Source: Atrichornis clamosus (taxonomy: Eukaryota; Chordata; Aves; Passeriformes; Menuridae). Taken from it: DNA of 64,000 nt. Position numbers and translations under genes: made by a program. The notes under the pieces are model-generated. The model was not told where the DNA came from. It made no database searches and was given only the letters and a program-made list of their open reading frames with translations. The stretch lies in NCBI GenBank assembly GCA_013400975.1, contig WBMZ01010253.1, positions 1 to 64,000 on the forward strand, read 5' to 3'. Of this stretch, positions 24,062 to 34,960 are shown piece after piece. Position 1 is the stretch's first letter. Each line of letters begins with the position of its first letter.

Positions 24062-27000
24062 TATCTCTTCACCCAGAAAGGGAAAACCTGAGTTTGTTTC
24101 CTTCCTTTGTCCCTTTGGGGAACATGAATTCTGTATCTGTAAGGAGGATTTAGCCCTTTCGAATCAAACAAAGCTGTGTTTAAACAGACAGCAGTGTATT
24201 CCTAGCATTGGTGCAGCATTTCTACATCTCATTCATAAATCAGATCTGTGGTGTGATTCCCTGAGTCCAAAGTGTGTTGGGCTACCCAGATCTACTGTAT
24301 AGCACTAAGCACTTGTAAAGCAGGTCATATACTTCTGCAGAGCACCAGTGCATCACTGAAACCTGCAGAGTGGCTGCAGAAACCCTCATTTTTATCTCTA
24401 GACTGTGTGATTGTGCACCCAGGCTGCAACTGCCTGTTCATGTGCGCGCACTACCTCTGGTGCACCTCTGAAATTCCACTTGCACCCAGCCTGGCTGTGC
24501 TGTGCAAAGGCATCGAGCTGCTGCTTGGGCAATGAGCTTCTTCCCAGAAGCTTCAGTCTGATCGTGTGTCCCGACTTAGTAATGCTCACTGAGCCTGCCT
24601 GGCTCATCCCAGGAACACACACGCCACACCTAAACACAGCTGTGCCTTCTCCAGCAGGATGTCCAGTCTCCCTGTGCTCTGTTTTGTCCAGTGGTTCATA
24701 ATCACCCAGCCCAACCACTGGGTCACGGGACTGGGTAAATACAAGTGGAATTCTGCCATCAGGTTTTCATCCTTCAAAGCAGAGACTCTTGCTGCTCTCG
24801 CTCCAGCTGGGAGAGCTGGCCAGCATGGGGCTCTTTTATATTCTGAATTGTCACAAATAGCACTTAGCATTCACTAAAAAGTTATTGATCTCTCTCCCTC
24901 AAGTCCTAAACCTCCTTGTAAATCAGTACAACTCATTGAATGAAGCATGGGAAAGAAAGAAGGAATCCTGGATCTGGCAGTTTCCCTGAAAACTTACCAG
25001 AGCCCTTCCCAGTGCTGTTACCCACTGCCCCATCAGTGCCACAGCCACAGACAAGGTCCCTGCTGTGATTGAAAGTGTTACCACGTCACAGATACAATTT
25101 CACCTCACATGACATCCAAACAGGGATGATACCACTCAGTGCTTGACTCTGTTTGAACTTCCACCTGGCTGGTGAACTTCAAAGAGCACAGAAAATCATG
25201 GATTTCATCCCAAAGAGATGCCTTAGTGCTGTTGTTCTGTGGGCACAGGGGAGACAAGAAGCAGATTCACACAGTAGAGTTTGGGTTTGCAGGTGCCTTG
25301 GTTGGCTTCTGAGATTGATGCACAAGTGACAATTCCCTTTCTTCTGGAGTGTCTGCGTGGTGCAAAGGAAGCCTGAGGTGCTGCCTTCACAGATCCATGA
25401 GGCTAAGGGGTGTGGAACGTCTCTCCTCATCTCATTCTCATCTGGGAAGATTTTTCCTTTCAGACACACCCAGATATGCTTTCAGACGCACTGAAAAGCT
25501 AATTCTTCAGATTTGGGATACCTCCGCTGCCTGATCAAACAGTCCTATATTCGAACTCTATCCTTGTGGCAGCACCTTAGGACCCTCCAGACTGGGTTAT
25601 TTGCCCTGGGGAGCTGATCCAACGCTGCTCAGCCAAGATGGAAATACCAGCTGGTCGTTCTTGCCACTGCCCTGCCCGTAGCTGAGCGCCCTAACCCCAG
25701 ACCAGAGTAGTGCCCTGGCAAAGGGCTTGTTTGATAAAAGTATGTTTGGGTTTGCCTGAAATCTGGCCAGTGTTAGACAAGGGGAGAACGTCCTTTATTC
25801 TTGAAGAGATTTCCCATGAGGTAAAAAAAAAGCACATTTAAGTCATCTGACCCACTCTCTGTTCCCCATTTGTCTTCACAGTGTTCAGATTCCGAACCCG
25901 CTTCAGCTGGGTGGCTTGTATTAATACTCACCTGCTGATCAGCGAGGCTGGCAGGAAAAAATCAAAGGGGATGTCAGAAAACAGTAGCATGATTCTGTTC
26001 CCTGCTGGAGAACTCTTCTCCTGTCTTGTCAGAGTTCCAGAGACACGATGTGGGTCACGGGAAACTCACGGTACTGACAGTTGTTACTTTTGGGATTAGA
26101 TCGATAATTCTCTGTGCCCAGGAATTAGCAGAACAACTGCCTGCAGGAATATATTTTAGGGGTGATTTCCTACTACTGCAGGATGCTTCTGAATTTAATT
26201 CTGCTATTCAAGACACCATTTACTTTTATAATACTTAAAGCCATATGCAGTGCTCACAAGAAATCCTGCAGGTATAGAGAAAACAGAAGAATACGCGTTA
26301 GAGGATTAGAAATAATATGGATTGTGAAGTCTTATGTAAAACAGGAAATCGTATTTTTGAGATGTTTTGCAAAGAAATTTTGCACTTGGCAGGGTATTTA
26401 AGTTACCTGTCATTTACACCTTGAAGATCAGCAGAGAAAACCTAATAATGCTCCCACTCTTAGGAATGATTGTCTTTGTAAAGCAGCTATCTTTGCAGCT
26501 TTATAGAAGGCAAAAAATGTCAGGTATGTCATCTCCAATAGCTTCTTTAGGAATTGCAAGTGGCTTAATTTCAAAGGACCAAACTGAATGGATTATTTTC
26601 TTTCTATTTCTAAAGCCTTTTCTGCTGCACTCTTAAAAAGAAAAACCAGTGGACAAGTATTTTATGCTGTTCCACAGCGAATGTTAGTTTAAAAAAAGAG
26701 TAAACTTGAAAATGCTGGAAGAAAAAAAAGACCAGAGTAAATGGATATCACCATTATGTCCGAGGATAGAGTGACTCCTAGGAAAGATAGGCTTCCAGCA
26801 GGAACCACTGCACACAGGATGCAGAGCTGGAGGCAAAGTTAGGCTCAGCTCTTTGTTTTTCCGGGAGCAGTCTTTTTTAATCTCTAATATGACCTTCCAT
26901 TTTTAAAGATATTTTGCAGTCTGTCTTTGGAAATTTTTATTAATGGCTTAGTTAAGAACGGAGAGGATTACTACTTATCTATATTATATTTATTCCAATT

Positions 27001-29896
27001 TCTGCTTTAAACATTGTTTTATGTAAATTTACCACGGCATTTAGCTCCCTTCATTTATACACTTGACTTATTACATTTTTACAAATACTTATTACAGTTA
27101 TTTTGAACTATCAGTCTTGCATATTCCTGAGCTGTACAGTCTTATTTATTATTTCTTTTTCATTCTCATGCATTATAGAAGCTAAAGTAAACCTGTGGAG
27201 GCAAGGACAGGTAGTCCTGAGTTTGCAATGGGGTGCTGTGGTTTAATTGCCATAGAGCAAAATCTGGAATACTGGAGGAATAATCAACCCGGGAAGAAAA
27301 ACCTGCTAAAATTTCAGCTTTGTCCTTTGAATACTCTGTGTGAGTGTGTGTTAGCCTTACAGCAGGCTGCTCTGGTTGTTGGAGAGTCTGGGTGGAATAG
27401 CATGTTGTGGGGTAATTTAGCTCCAGCAGAGCTGAATAGACATATCTGCTGTCAGTCTGCACTCTGAAAACAAAACTGTCCAGTCACTCCCTCAATAAAT
27501 GGTTATTTTCCCTGCACAGTTTATGCAGTTGTATAGAACAACTAGAAATCCAAAAAACCATAAAAACACAGAGGCTGAAATCTTCCAAAGTGTTTAGGCA
27601 AAGAGATCCCATAAATGGTGGATTCCCTCATAGGATGGGCTTGGCTCTGTTCTATTTGCACATGTTGTAACACAAAAATACTCTTTCCCACTGTGCCTGG
27701 CAGGGGTTATGGCACGGTTTGGCTAAATCCCTGGAGAAAAGGAATAGCTGCAGTTGCTCAACAGGTTCCTTCTAGTCAGGAAATGGATCTGATCACTACA
27801 TCCAAGAGACTGAGGCTTGACTCACAGAGGGATGATAATCCCAAAGCAGGGAAGCTAAGTGGAAATACATGTAGAAATATTTGAGCACTGAAAAGATGCT
27901 GAGAAACCCATGACAATAAATTATCTGTTCCACTTCTGTGGTGGAAACTGATTTCAGACGCATCTAGAGAGAGAAATACGATTCCGAGAATTTCAGTTCC
28001 AAGTCCATTAGGAATCAAACTTTCATACTGACAGCACCTGTTTGATTGTTTTCAGCTATGTTTTTACCCTCTGAATAATGTCATTTTTAAAGCAATTTAA
28101 ATTTTCTTTGCTGAAAGGAAACCTAGAGGACACAGATTCTCCACCACAGAAGCAAATACCTTGGCTGAAGATAAGTTGATCTGTTAGAAAAGAACCATAT
28201 CCAAAGGTAGCACAACAGCTGTACTGAGTTTTTTCCCAGCCTAATAGGGAATTGATATTTCAGCTCAGGGACAAAATACTGCATCATTTGTGCTTGAAGA
28301 AATGACTGCAGAACATTTGCTACAATTGATCATTTACTGCTCCCTTTTCTGGCTTTAACACTCAAAAGTCCTAATTCTTGAGTGCTGGGTTGTGTGAACA
28401 AAATGCACCCGAGTGAGTGGCTGTCTCCTGAACTGGGCTTTGCCTGGGCCTTTTGCACAATGCCCCTTCAGAGTGCACTTAACATTATGAATATAAGCTG
28501 CAGAAAAGGGGAAAATGCTTCTTGGTCCCAGTTCTATGGTCTAATCAGAGTTTAAATGTAAAGTTTATTCTCCAGGAGAAAACAAATGCTGAATTCTTGT
28601 GGCCAGGAATTGAAGCACCACAGGTTGAAATTATAATCTCTGTCTCTAATGCTCCACTTAGAGACTGTGGGAAAGGAACAGTCCATTTTCCTGCCACTCC
28701 TCAGCCACTTCATCTTTGAATAGGAAGAAATTTTTTCTCTTACAAGCCATCAAGTATTTAGATTACTCGTGTGTGTTTCCCCTGTTGATAGCAGGTGATC
28801 ACAGAGGGCAAAGGTGAGCAAATGGATTTAAAACAATGCTGCACAAGTAATGGTGCATGCACTGATATTACGTGCTTCGTTGCATCTTTGGTTATTCATT
28901 CTTCACACCAGTCCTCTGGGACAAAATCAATGAGACATTCCATGTTATGCTTCAAAGTCATCATAATTGTTTGTTTTGAAGCAATATTTTTTTCCCTTTT
29001 GTCAACCGAGCAATTTGCTGAAGTACCCAATTTTGCAACAAGAGTCAGAAACAGAGCCAGAAGCTTTTCTAAAATAATTTGAGGGGGGGAAGACCCAACT
29101 GCAAAAAACCTCTACGCTGATGTGCTGTGTTGTTTATTACGTGGTGTTCTCCCCAAAGGGGAATCATAATGAAAAAAACCCCACGTAATCCCTATAGCAC
29201 TCACTTCAAAGAAACATGAGCCTTAAACATTATTTATATCTGTGTGACAACAAGGTGTCTTTGCATAATTAAAGTACCTCAGAAGATGTGTACAGCAAGA
29301 CATCCCACTGGCAATTAGCTGCTTGAGTGGTCAAGTTTCCACATACAAATTCTGTGTATCACTTCTTCAGCAAAGAGCAGCACTGTACTTGACCTTTTCT
29401 GCCTTCCCAAAGGATGTTGCTGTATTACTTTTTGCACTGTATTACCTTTGTCTGAACACATGCTTTTAGTAAGTGCCTGAGTCATAAGTTTAAAAATGAC
29501 TAATTATTCTGATGTTTGTGTCTGTGTGAACACCCAGAAGGCCTGGCACGGATTGCAAAGGCAGTGGTTCCAGCCATTGTGCAAACCTGGAAATGAGCTC
29601 TGGTGCTTCTCATCAGATGTCAGAACCCTTCACAGGTCCATCCTGGACAGATGGGAACAGAGGCACACAGCACTGATGGGATTCCCTGGAGTCAGCCAGG
29701 AGATTGGGCTCAGCCACGGAGGAAATGAGGCTTGAAAATCAGGCAAGGCTTTGTCCAGTCTGGCCCTAAAATCCTACACTGTGAAGCTTGGAAATGACAC
29801 CTTAGGTCTCTACCTCCGCAGTCTGAGAATCTAAAACCAAGGCCTCCTCACTAATTAGCAGATTATTCAGGGATGGCTACAGTTGAAGCATATTTG

Positions 29897-29912
29897 AAAA
29901 AAAAAAAAAAAA
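29897..29912. repeat. Poly(A) tract, 16 A
   Basis: An uninterrupted A run just upstream of the CpG-rich islet at 30.0 kb. No retrocopy is recognisable upstream of it. Confidence 0.85.
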
Positions 29913-30029
29913 GGCAGAAAGAAAGGCAGAAGTATATTGTTAACATCCCTCTGTCATAGCAAGACCCTCTGGGGATGCTACTTGGCTGCTTGTAAGTGTA
30001 TTTAACATAAAGCAGAGATGATTGAAAAA

Positions 30030-30275
30030 TGTAGCTCGCGGCTCCCTGGGGCAGAGTGCCACTCACAGGATGTAGGGCAGCGAGCAGCACTGCGAGGAGG
30101 CTGCAGCAGCCCTGCCCATGGCGGCCCTGCAGGCCGGGGGAGCCTCTGTGCACTCACGATGTCACCGGATGATTACATCCCTCAGCACTTGTGAACGCCA
30201 CTTGTTTACAACCCTTCTTACATTATTTTGCGCGCTCTGCTATAAAATAGTTGTTTCCCGAGATTCGATAAGGAG
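30030..30275 (+). promoter_or_regulatory. Candidate promoter: CpG-rich islet with TATA box
   Basis: By hand count about thirteen CpG fall in roughly 245 bases, far above the surroundings. In order there are a GC-rich part (30030-30150), a forkhead-type TGTTTAC site near 30209, an E2F-like TTTTGCGCGC at 30226-30235, and TATAAAATAG at 30241-30250 (also close to an MEF2 site). A start site would fall near 30270-30278, upstream of the splice donor at 30413. Each motif alone is weak; their order and spacing make the case. It could instead be a CpG-bearing enhancer with no transcript. Confidence 0.35.
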
Positions 30276-30412
30276 CATAAACCTGCAATGCATTTTAAGC
30301 CTTGCAAAAATGCAGAGACAGCAGAGCTGTGAGGCCAAATTCATTAGTGCCATGCTCTTGAACTTAGTGGGCTTAGCCCATGGAGGAATTCTGCATGTCT
30401 TCTGTAAAATAG
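30272..30412 (+). other. Candidate first exon ending at a strong splice donor
   Basis: It lies downstream of the TATA box at 30241 and ends at TAG|GTAAGTAT (donor GT at 30413-30414), close to an ideal U1 site. An ATG at 30310, with A at -3, opens a frame of 34 codons plus one base up to the donor. The peptide starts MQRQQSCEAKF and includes a hydrophobic stretch ISAMLLNLVGLAHGGILHVF, which could pass as a weak signal or anchor segment. The frame is also open beyond the donor to 30483. The left edge is inferred from TATA spacing, not seen. I do not recognise the protein; a non-coding transcript is at least as likely. Confidence 0.25.
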
Positions 30413-30852
30413 GTAAGTATTTGACTAAAATTAGCCAAATCCTCCAGAGCCTAATGGAGCGCTTATGGGTTCTGGCAACTTAACCCAATGTTTAATTTGC
30501 ACTAATCTAGCCAAGACTGCAGAAGCATGAAATACACTCTACAGGGAGAGCACTGCTCTTTGAAGTTAGTGGCTTAATTCCCATTGTCTCTGATGGGAGC
30601 AGGACTGGGGTTTATGTGGCATTTACTCCTGTTATTGTAGACAGAAATCTTTAAAAATATGAATTAATTTGGTTTGTGTTCGGGGACGTTCCAGTCTTCT
30701 GAATTTACTAAAATCTTGTTAGCTTGCAGGCAAACCTGTGAGTTCTATGTAGCCTCCATGCAGACCTGGACTGGGAGGAGTGCAGGTTTCACCTCTCAGG
30801 TGTGTGCAGAGCCAGCTCAGAGCAGTGCAAAGAGAAAGGAAGAAGGGAAGCA

Positions 30853-30896
30853 GATGATCTTTAAGGTCCCTTCCAAGCCTAACCTTTCTATCTATG
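30853..30896 (+). mobile_element. CR1 LINE, extreme 3' end only
   Basis: GATGATCTTTAAGGTCCCTT followed by CCAAGCCTAACCTTTCTAT matches the last 40-odd bases of avian CR1. The terminal octamers have decayed to TTTCTATCTATGG. Nothing upstream aligns to CR1, so this is a very short 5'-truncated insertion or a worn remnant. Confidence 0.8.
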
Positions 30897-33800
30897 GAAA
30901 CAGCTCTTCGTGCAGCAGTGTGACATCAGCCACCACATCATCCAACCTTTGCTTTACTTAGGGGGTTTCTCTAAGTGCCAACAATTCCAAAAGGATTCTT
31001 TGATTATCTGTGCTCACCTGGTTGTTCTGGGCTGTGCCAGCTGGAGTCAGTGGCCCTGGGCAGGGTGCACTGCTGGCCGCTGCTGGCCAGGCTGGAGAGG
31101 GGCTGTGGCATCTGGGAAGTGCTGGTGGAGCACTCCAGTGTGCAATCCCGCAGCCAGACATAAGTGACTGTTTCAGTTTATCCTTTTGACAGGAGCAGAG
31201 GTTTTTCTATTTTAGACAGTCACAAAAGGTGAGCACGTAGTGTTTAGGGGGAAGGCAGCTCAAGCAGTGATCTGGGCACAGAGAAATAGGGAAAAGGAAG
31301 AAAAAGCGTCTTTGAAATGATCCCACTTAACTGCCAAGTAACTATTACATGGCACAAGCCCAAATTGATATGCTGCCTTCACAACACTTTGATTCACTCC
31401 TGCAGCCAGGTGCTGAGAGTGACTGTAATAACACAGGGAGTTTCAGCAGAGGAGCACGTAGAGGAGCAGACAGGCAAGACAGCAGGCAGAAAGCAGCTGT
31501 CTGCCGTGCAGGCAAGGCAGGCACTTCAAAGGCAGGAAATCCTTCTAAGGAACTTATTGTCAGAAGCTGCACAAGAGCTCCCAGTGATATTAATGCCCAC
31601 TGTTACTACTCCGACCAAAAAGAGGTTTTGTCCTGGTGAGGTGACTTTCCCCACAGTGGGGTGACACGCAGTCCCTGAGCCTTTTGTTTTATTCCAGTTA
31701 CTTGCAGATTCCCTGCTTTCCTGGCCCATGCTCACTGCTTCTTTGACAAGTTCAAAGTGGCAGAGCCACTGCCCTCATTTTACAAGTGCAGAGACACACA
31801 AAGAGTTTATTTCAGTCATAGGAAGCACCACAGATTCCCACACTTTTATTCCTCCCCTGAATCTATCAGAAAGCTCAAACATCCAGCAGGACTGTATATA
31901 AAGAAGAGGGACTGCTGTTTCCTTTCTGCATCTCCTTTCACTCTCTGCCAGTGGATGCTGACAGCAGCCTGCCACCGGGGGATGACGGCTGGCTTTGGAT
32001 GCAATTTGCACAGCCTGTTTCCTCCAGGCTGCCCTGTGACACACCAGTGTCATCCCTTCCTCCAGCAGGCTCTAGCATTTACCATTACACCTCTCACCTC
32101 ACATCTGCCTTATATTTAAGGTGCAGCTTGAGGCAGATGGTGCAAAACCAACACAGAGAAATCCTAAAGCTCCTCTTTTTCCCTGGCTCTCATTGCTCAC
32201 CTGGCACGAGGAGGCTGCTGTGGAATTGCAGCAGGCTAAATCTCACTCAGGGAAATACTGGAGAGATGCAATAGAGGAGGAGGTTTTCATATCAGCCCCA
32301 CTCTCTGACTGGTACGACCACCCTTGCACTGAGAAAATTGTTTTGTATTTGATTCTGCTGATGTAGCAAACCAAAACAGCAAGTCAATTTGTGATAGATG
32401 ATGGAAAAAAGAGAAGTGACCTCATATATTAATCCCAGAAGAGACAGGACTCCATTAACCAAACCTGTAACCAAACCTGTAAACGAATCCATTTACTTCT
32501 TACACCCTTATCTTGATTTTTGACCCTCACCATCTGGATTTGCACATACTGTAAACTTTCATGGTGTTCAGATTCCCTTGTAGCACTCCCACGTGGAAAT
32601 GGACAGGATTCCAGTCTGTTCCCTTAAATCTTCACAGATGATCCATGTCTGATACAAAATGTAGTGATCATTTAGTTGGGTTTGCCTATTCTGAGGCAGT
32701 TATTGCATCTCAAAGCATTTTAAGAGATTAAGTAATTTACTGAAGTATATTTGGGACAATTATAAATACATAACCCTTTTAAGTGGGAGATTGCATAAAA
32801 TGATGTTGCATCCTAAATTCAAAGGAGCAATAAGGACAGAAATAAAAGGAATAACCTGCAAAATGAAAATGTCATGAATAAAAAAGGTTCACCACTGGGT
32901 CGTAGTTGTATTTCATCTTAAACATAACAACATTTAATCTTTATATCACATTTTTCACATTAAAATATTAAGGCTTGGGATTTCCCTGACATCTCCTCAT
33001 ACACATTTTAATTAGATTGGTGTAGAGTTCTATATAAAATCAGGTCAGCTTGGGGTTACTGGTGTCAGCCTCAAAGGAGTGGGGTTGCTACAGCATCAGA
33101 TTAACCCCGTAGAAGACATTAGGGTTAACCAGTCCTTACACCTTCCTCTTGTGTTCTTATGAAAACAACAAGTTACTTTTGAGAATTTGGAATGGACTTC
33201 AGAGAAAGAAATTACAACTTGAACCTGAGTCTGATCTAATTTTAATGGAGTTGTCTTGATACCATTTGTTTCTCAGTTTGGCCTCCTCACTATGGGCTGC
33301 CTCTGCACACACATGTGACTGCCAGCTAAAAAGCCTGCCCCAAAATTCATTCCAAAAAATGTATTTGAAAATCCGCAACACCTTAATTCTACTCGTAAAG
33401 GACAATCTGGGGTGTAGCAAAAGCAATGCCTGCTGACTGCAGAAAATACACTGTCACATTCACCGTTCTAATTAATGCCCAGACAGACCCAAAAATCTCC
33501 CTTTTATTGGCACTGTGATCCCCCCTGTGTGGCTAGAGGGTGCTTACCTGTGCAGTTGCTGTGCATTAAACGAGCAGCGCTTCTGGGAAGTAGGACCAAC
33601 ATTGCTTGGGTATAAATTTACCCCAGCCATTCCTTGGATGTTGTTATAAACCTGCAGGGCACGAAGGGGTTGGCTGGGCTTGGCTGACTGCCTTGGGACA
33701 CTCGAGGCGAAGGGCTGGTACCCGAGGAAAGCTGAAGACTCACAGTGAGGACCAGTGACCCTCTCTGATGGTTCTTTTCAGTGCCACATTTATTGCTGCA

Positions 33801-33955
33801 GAGAGACTCGGCCACGCTTGTAGGCTCTCCTAACTGAAATCATTTGGTGCTGCAGGTGAAAGAGACAGTTCTGTGACGTGTTTCTTGGTTTAAAACCTGA
33901 ACCAAGGGCAGGTCTAGTTATTCCTGCAGGAGGAGAGAGGAGTTGTGTCTCCTTG
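30897..33955. other. Gene-free sequence
   Basis: No gene recognised. 31020-31170 is GC-rich with several CTGGCC/CAGGCTGG repeats but no clear repeat family. 31317-32120 gives overlapping open frames of 92-120 codons on both strands with no domain. A perfect 12-bp tandem duplication is at 32457-32480. 32640-33000 is AT-rich and featureless. Confidence 0.55.
32457..32480. repeat. 12-bp tandem duplication
   Basis: AACCAAACCTGT occurs twice head to tail without mismatch. Confidence 0.85.
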
Positions 33956-34120
33956 TGTGTGGGGGGCAGATTGCACCCGAGGAGAGGGGAAGTGCAGCTC
34001 TGACAGCGGCAGGACAGGGCCCACCCCGGGAGGGGAAAAGCTGCAGAGGAGCTGATTCCGGGCCGTGAAGGCACAGCCCCTGCCGGGTGCTCTGGTTAGG
34101 CGGAAGGAGCGCGCGTCTCA
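33956..34120. promoter_or_regulatory. CpG-rich islet
   Basis: About ten CpG in 165 bases by hand count, including GGCGGAAGGAGCGCGCG near 34099-34115, which contains an ETS-type CGGAAG core and a GCGCGC block. No TATA box or strong splice donor follows within view. It could be an orphan CpG island, an enhancer, or a remnant of GC-rich repeat. Confidence 0.3.
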
Positions 34121-34429
34121 CAGGGAAAGTCAGTATTCCATTGATTTCAAAAGGCACTCCAAAACAAAATGAGACGTATTCCTCCCATATTTTGTGTTAT
34201 CCATAAGGACAATACAAATATAATCCTCTGGTGGCACAGGACTGCCTGATCACTTTAGGGAGATGATTCCTAGTACCATAAGGAAGAGTGGAAAACCAAA
34301 ACTTATCAGTGATTAACTCTTTTTAATATTTATGTAGCTTTCACATGTACAAATTCAATAATCTGTATATGATTGCACTGACTGTGCCAAATATCCTGAC
34401 TCTTTCCCCTCAAGCCCCTCTCCCAGAAT

Positions 34430-34960
34430 CCAGGTATCCCATAAATAACCATCCACCCTTTGCCTGTCACTAAGAGCAGCAAAGGACCTTCTTAGCAGAT
34501 TGGTGTTTCATGCTTGCCCGATTTACATCCATTCAAATGGTAAATATCTCACAAAGGTTTGCTTACACATGCCTGAATAGAGCTACAAATCTCTGCCATT
34601 AAGTCTGCCCCGGCTGTGTGACCCCAAGATGTTCAAAAATATTCCTGCAGGCTCATCAATTAACAATTCAAGGTTTCTAAATGGCTTTTTGCTCTAAATT
34701 GCTTTTATTATCGTCATCCCTCTTGGCAGGTGTGGCACAGCAGACAGAATGAATTGCCAAATCCATAGGTTGTGTGTAATCTCCATGGCATCTCCAGTCT
34801 TACAAACGTACCTGCAAAGCACATTTTAGGCCAGAACATGAGAGCTTTCATTGGCTTTGCATTAAGCCAAAGTTTCCAAATGCAGCCGTAGGTGTTGTGT
34901 TATCAGCCCCAACCCAATCATGACATCAAATGGTCACAGCGATCTGCTCATAACCCGTGA
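34430..34960. promoter_or_regulatory. Conserved-looking non-coding block (candidate enhancer)
   Basis: This stretch lacks repeats and long open frames. It mixes short AT-rich transcription-factor-type sites (ATTCAAATGG, ATCAATTAACAATTC, TTTGCATTAA) with an inverted repeat TTGGCTT-6-AAGCCAA near 34852. Sequence of this texture is typical of vertebrate developmental enhancers, but only a cross-species alignment could show conservation, and I cannot make one. Confidence 0.2.

Larger units (their letters stand above)
21758..29896. other. Gene-free sequence with AT-rich, conserved-looking blocks
   Basis: No gene recognised. 22180-22700 is an AT-rich block with TAAT-type sites and few simple repeats, and looks more like a conserved non-coding element than decayed repeat; that is a guess from texture only. 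A perfect 10-bp tandem duplication is at 22532-22551 and a perfect 9-bp-stem AT hairpin at 24035-24061. 24390-24880 is more GC-rich, with overlapping open frames on both strands and no recognisable domain. Confidence 0.5.

Noticed and set aside
25540..25570. ATTCGAACTC resembling a tRNA T-loop
   Set aside because: No A-box at the right distance and no acceptor-stem pairing.
29735..29790. GTCCAGTCTGGCCCTAAAAT resembling an internal CR1 block
   Set aside because: Match too short and flanks do not continue it.
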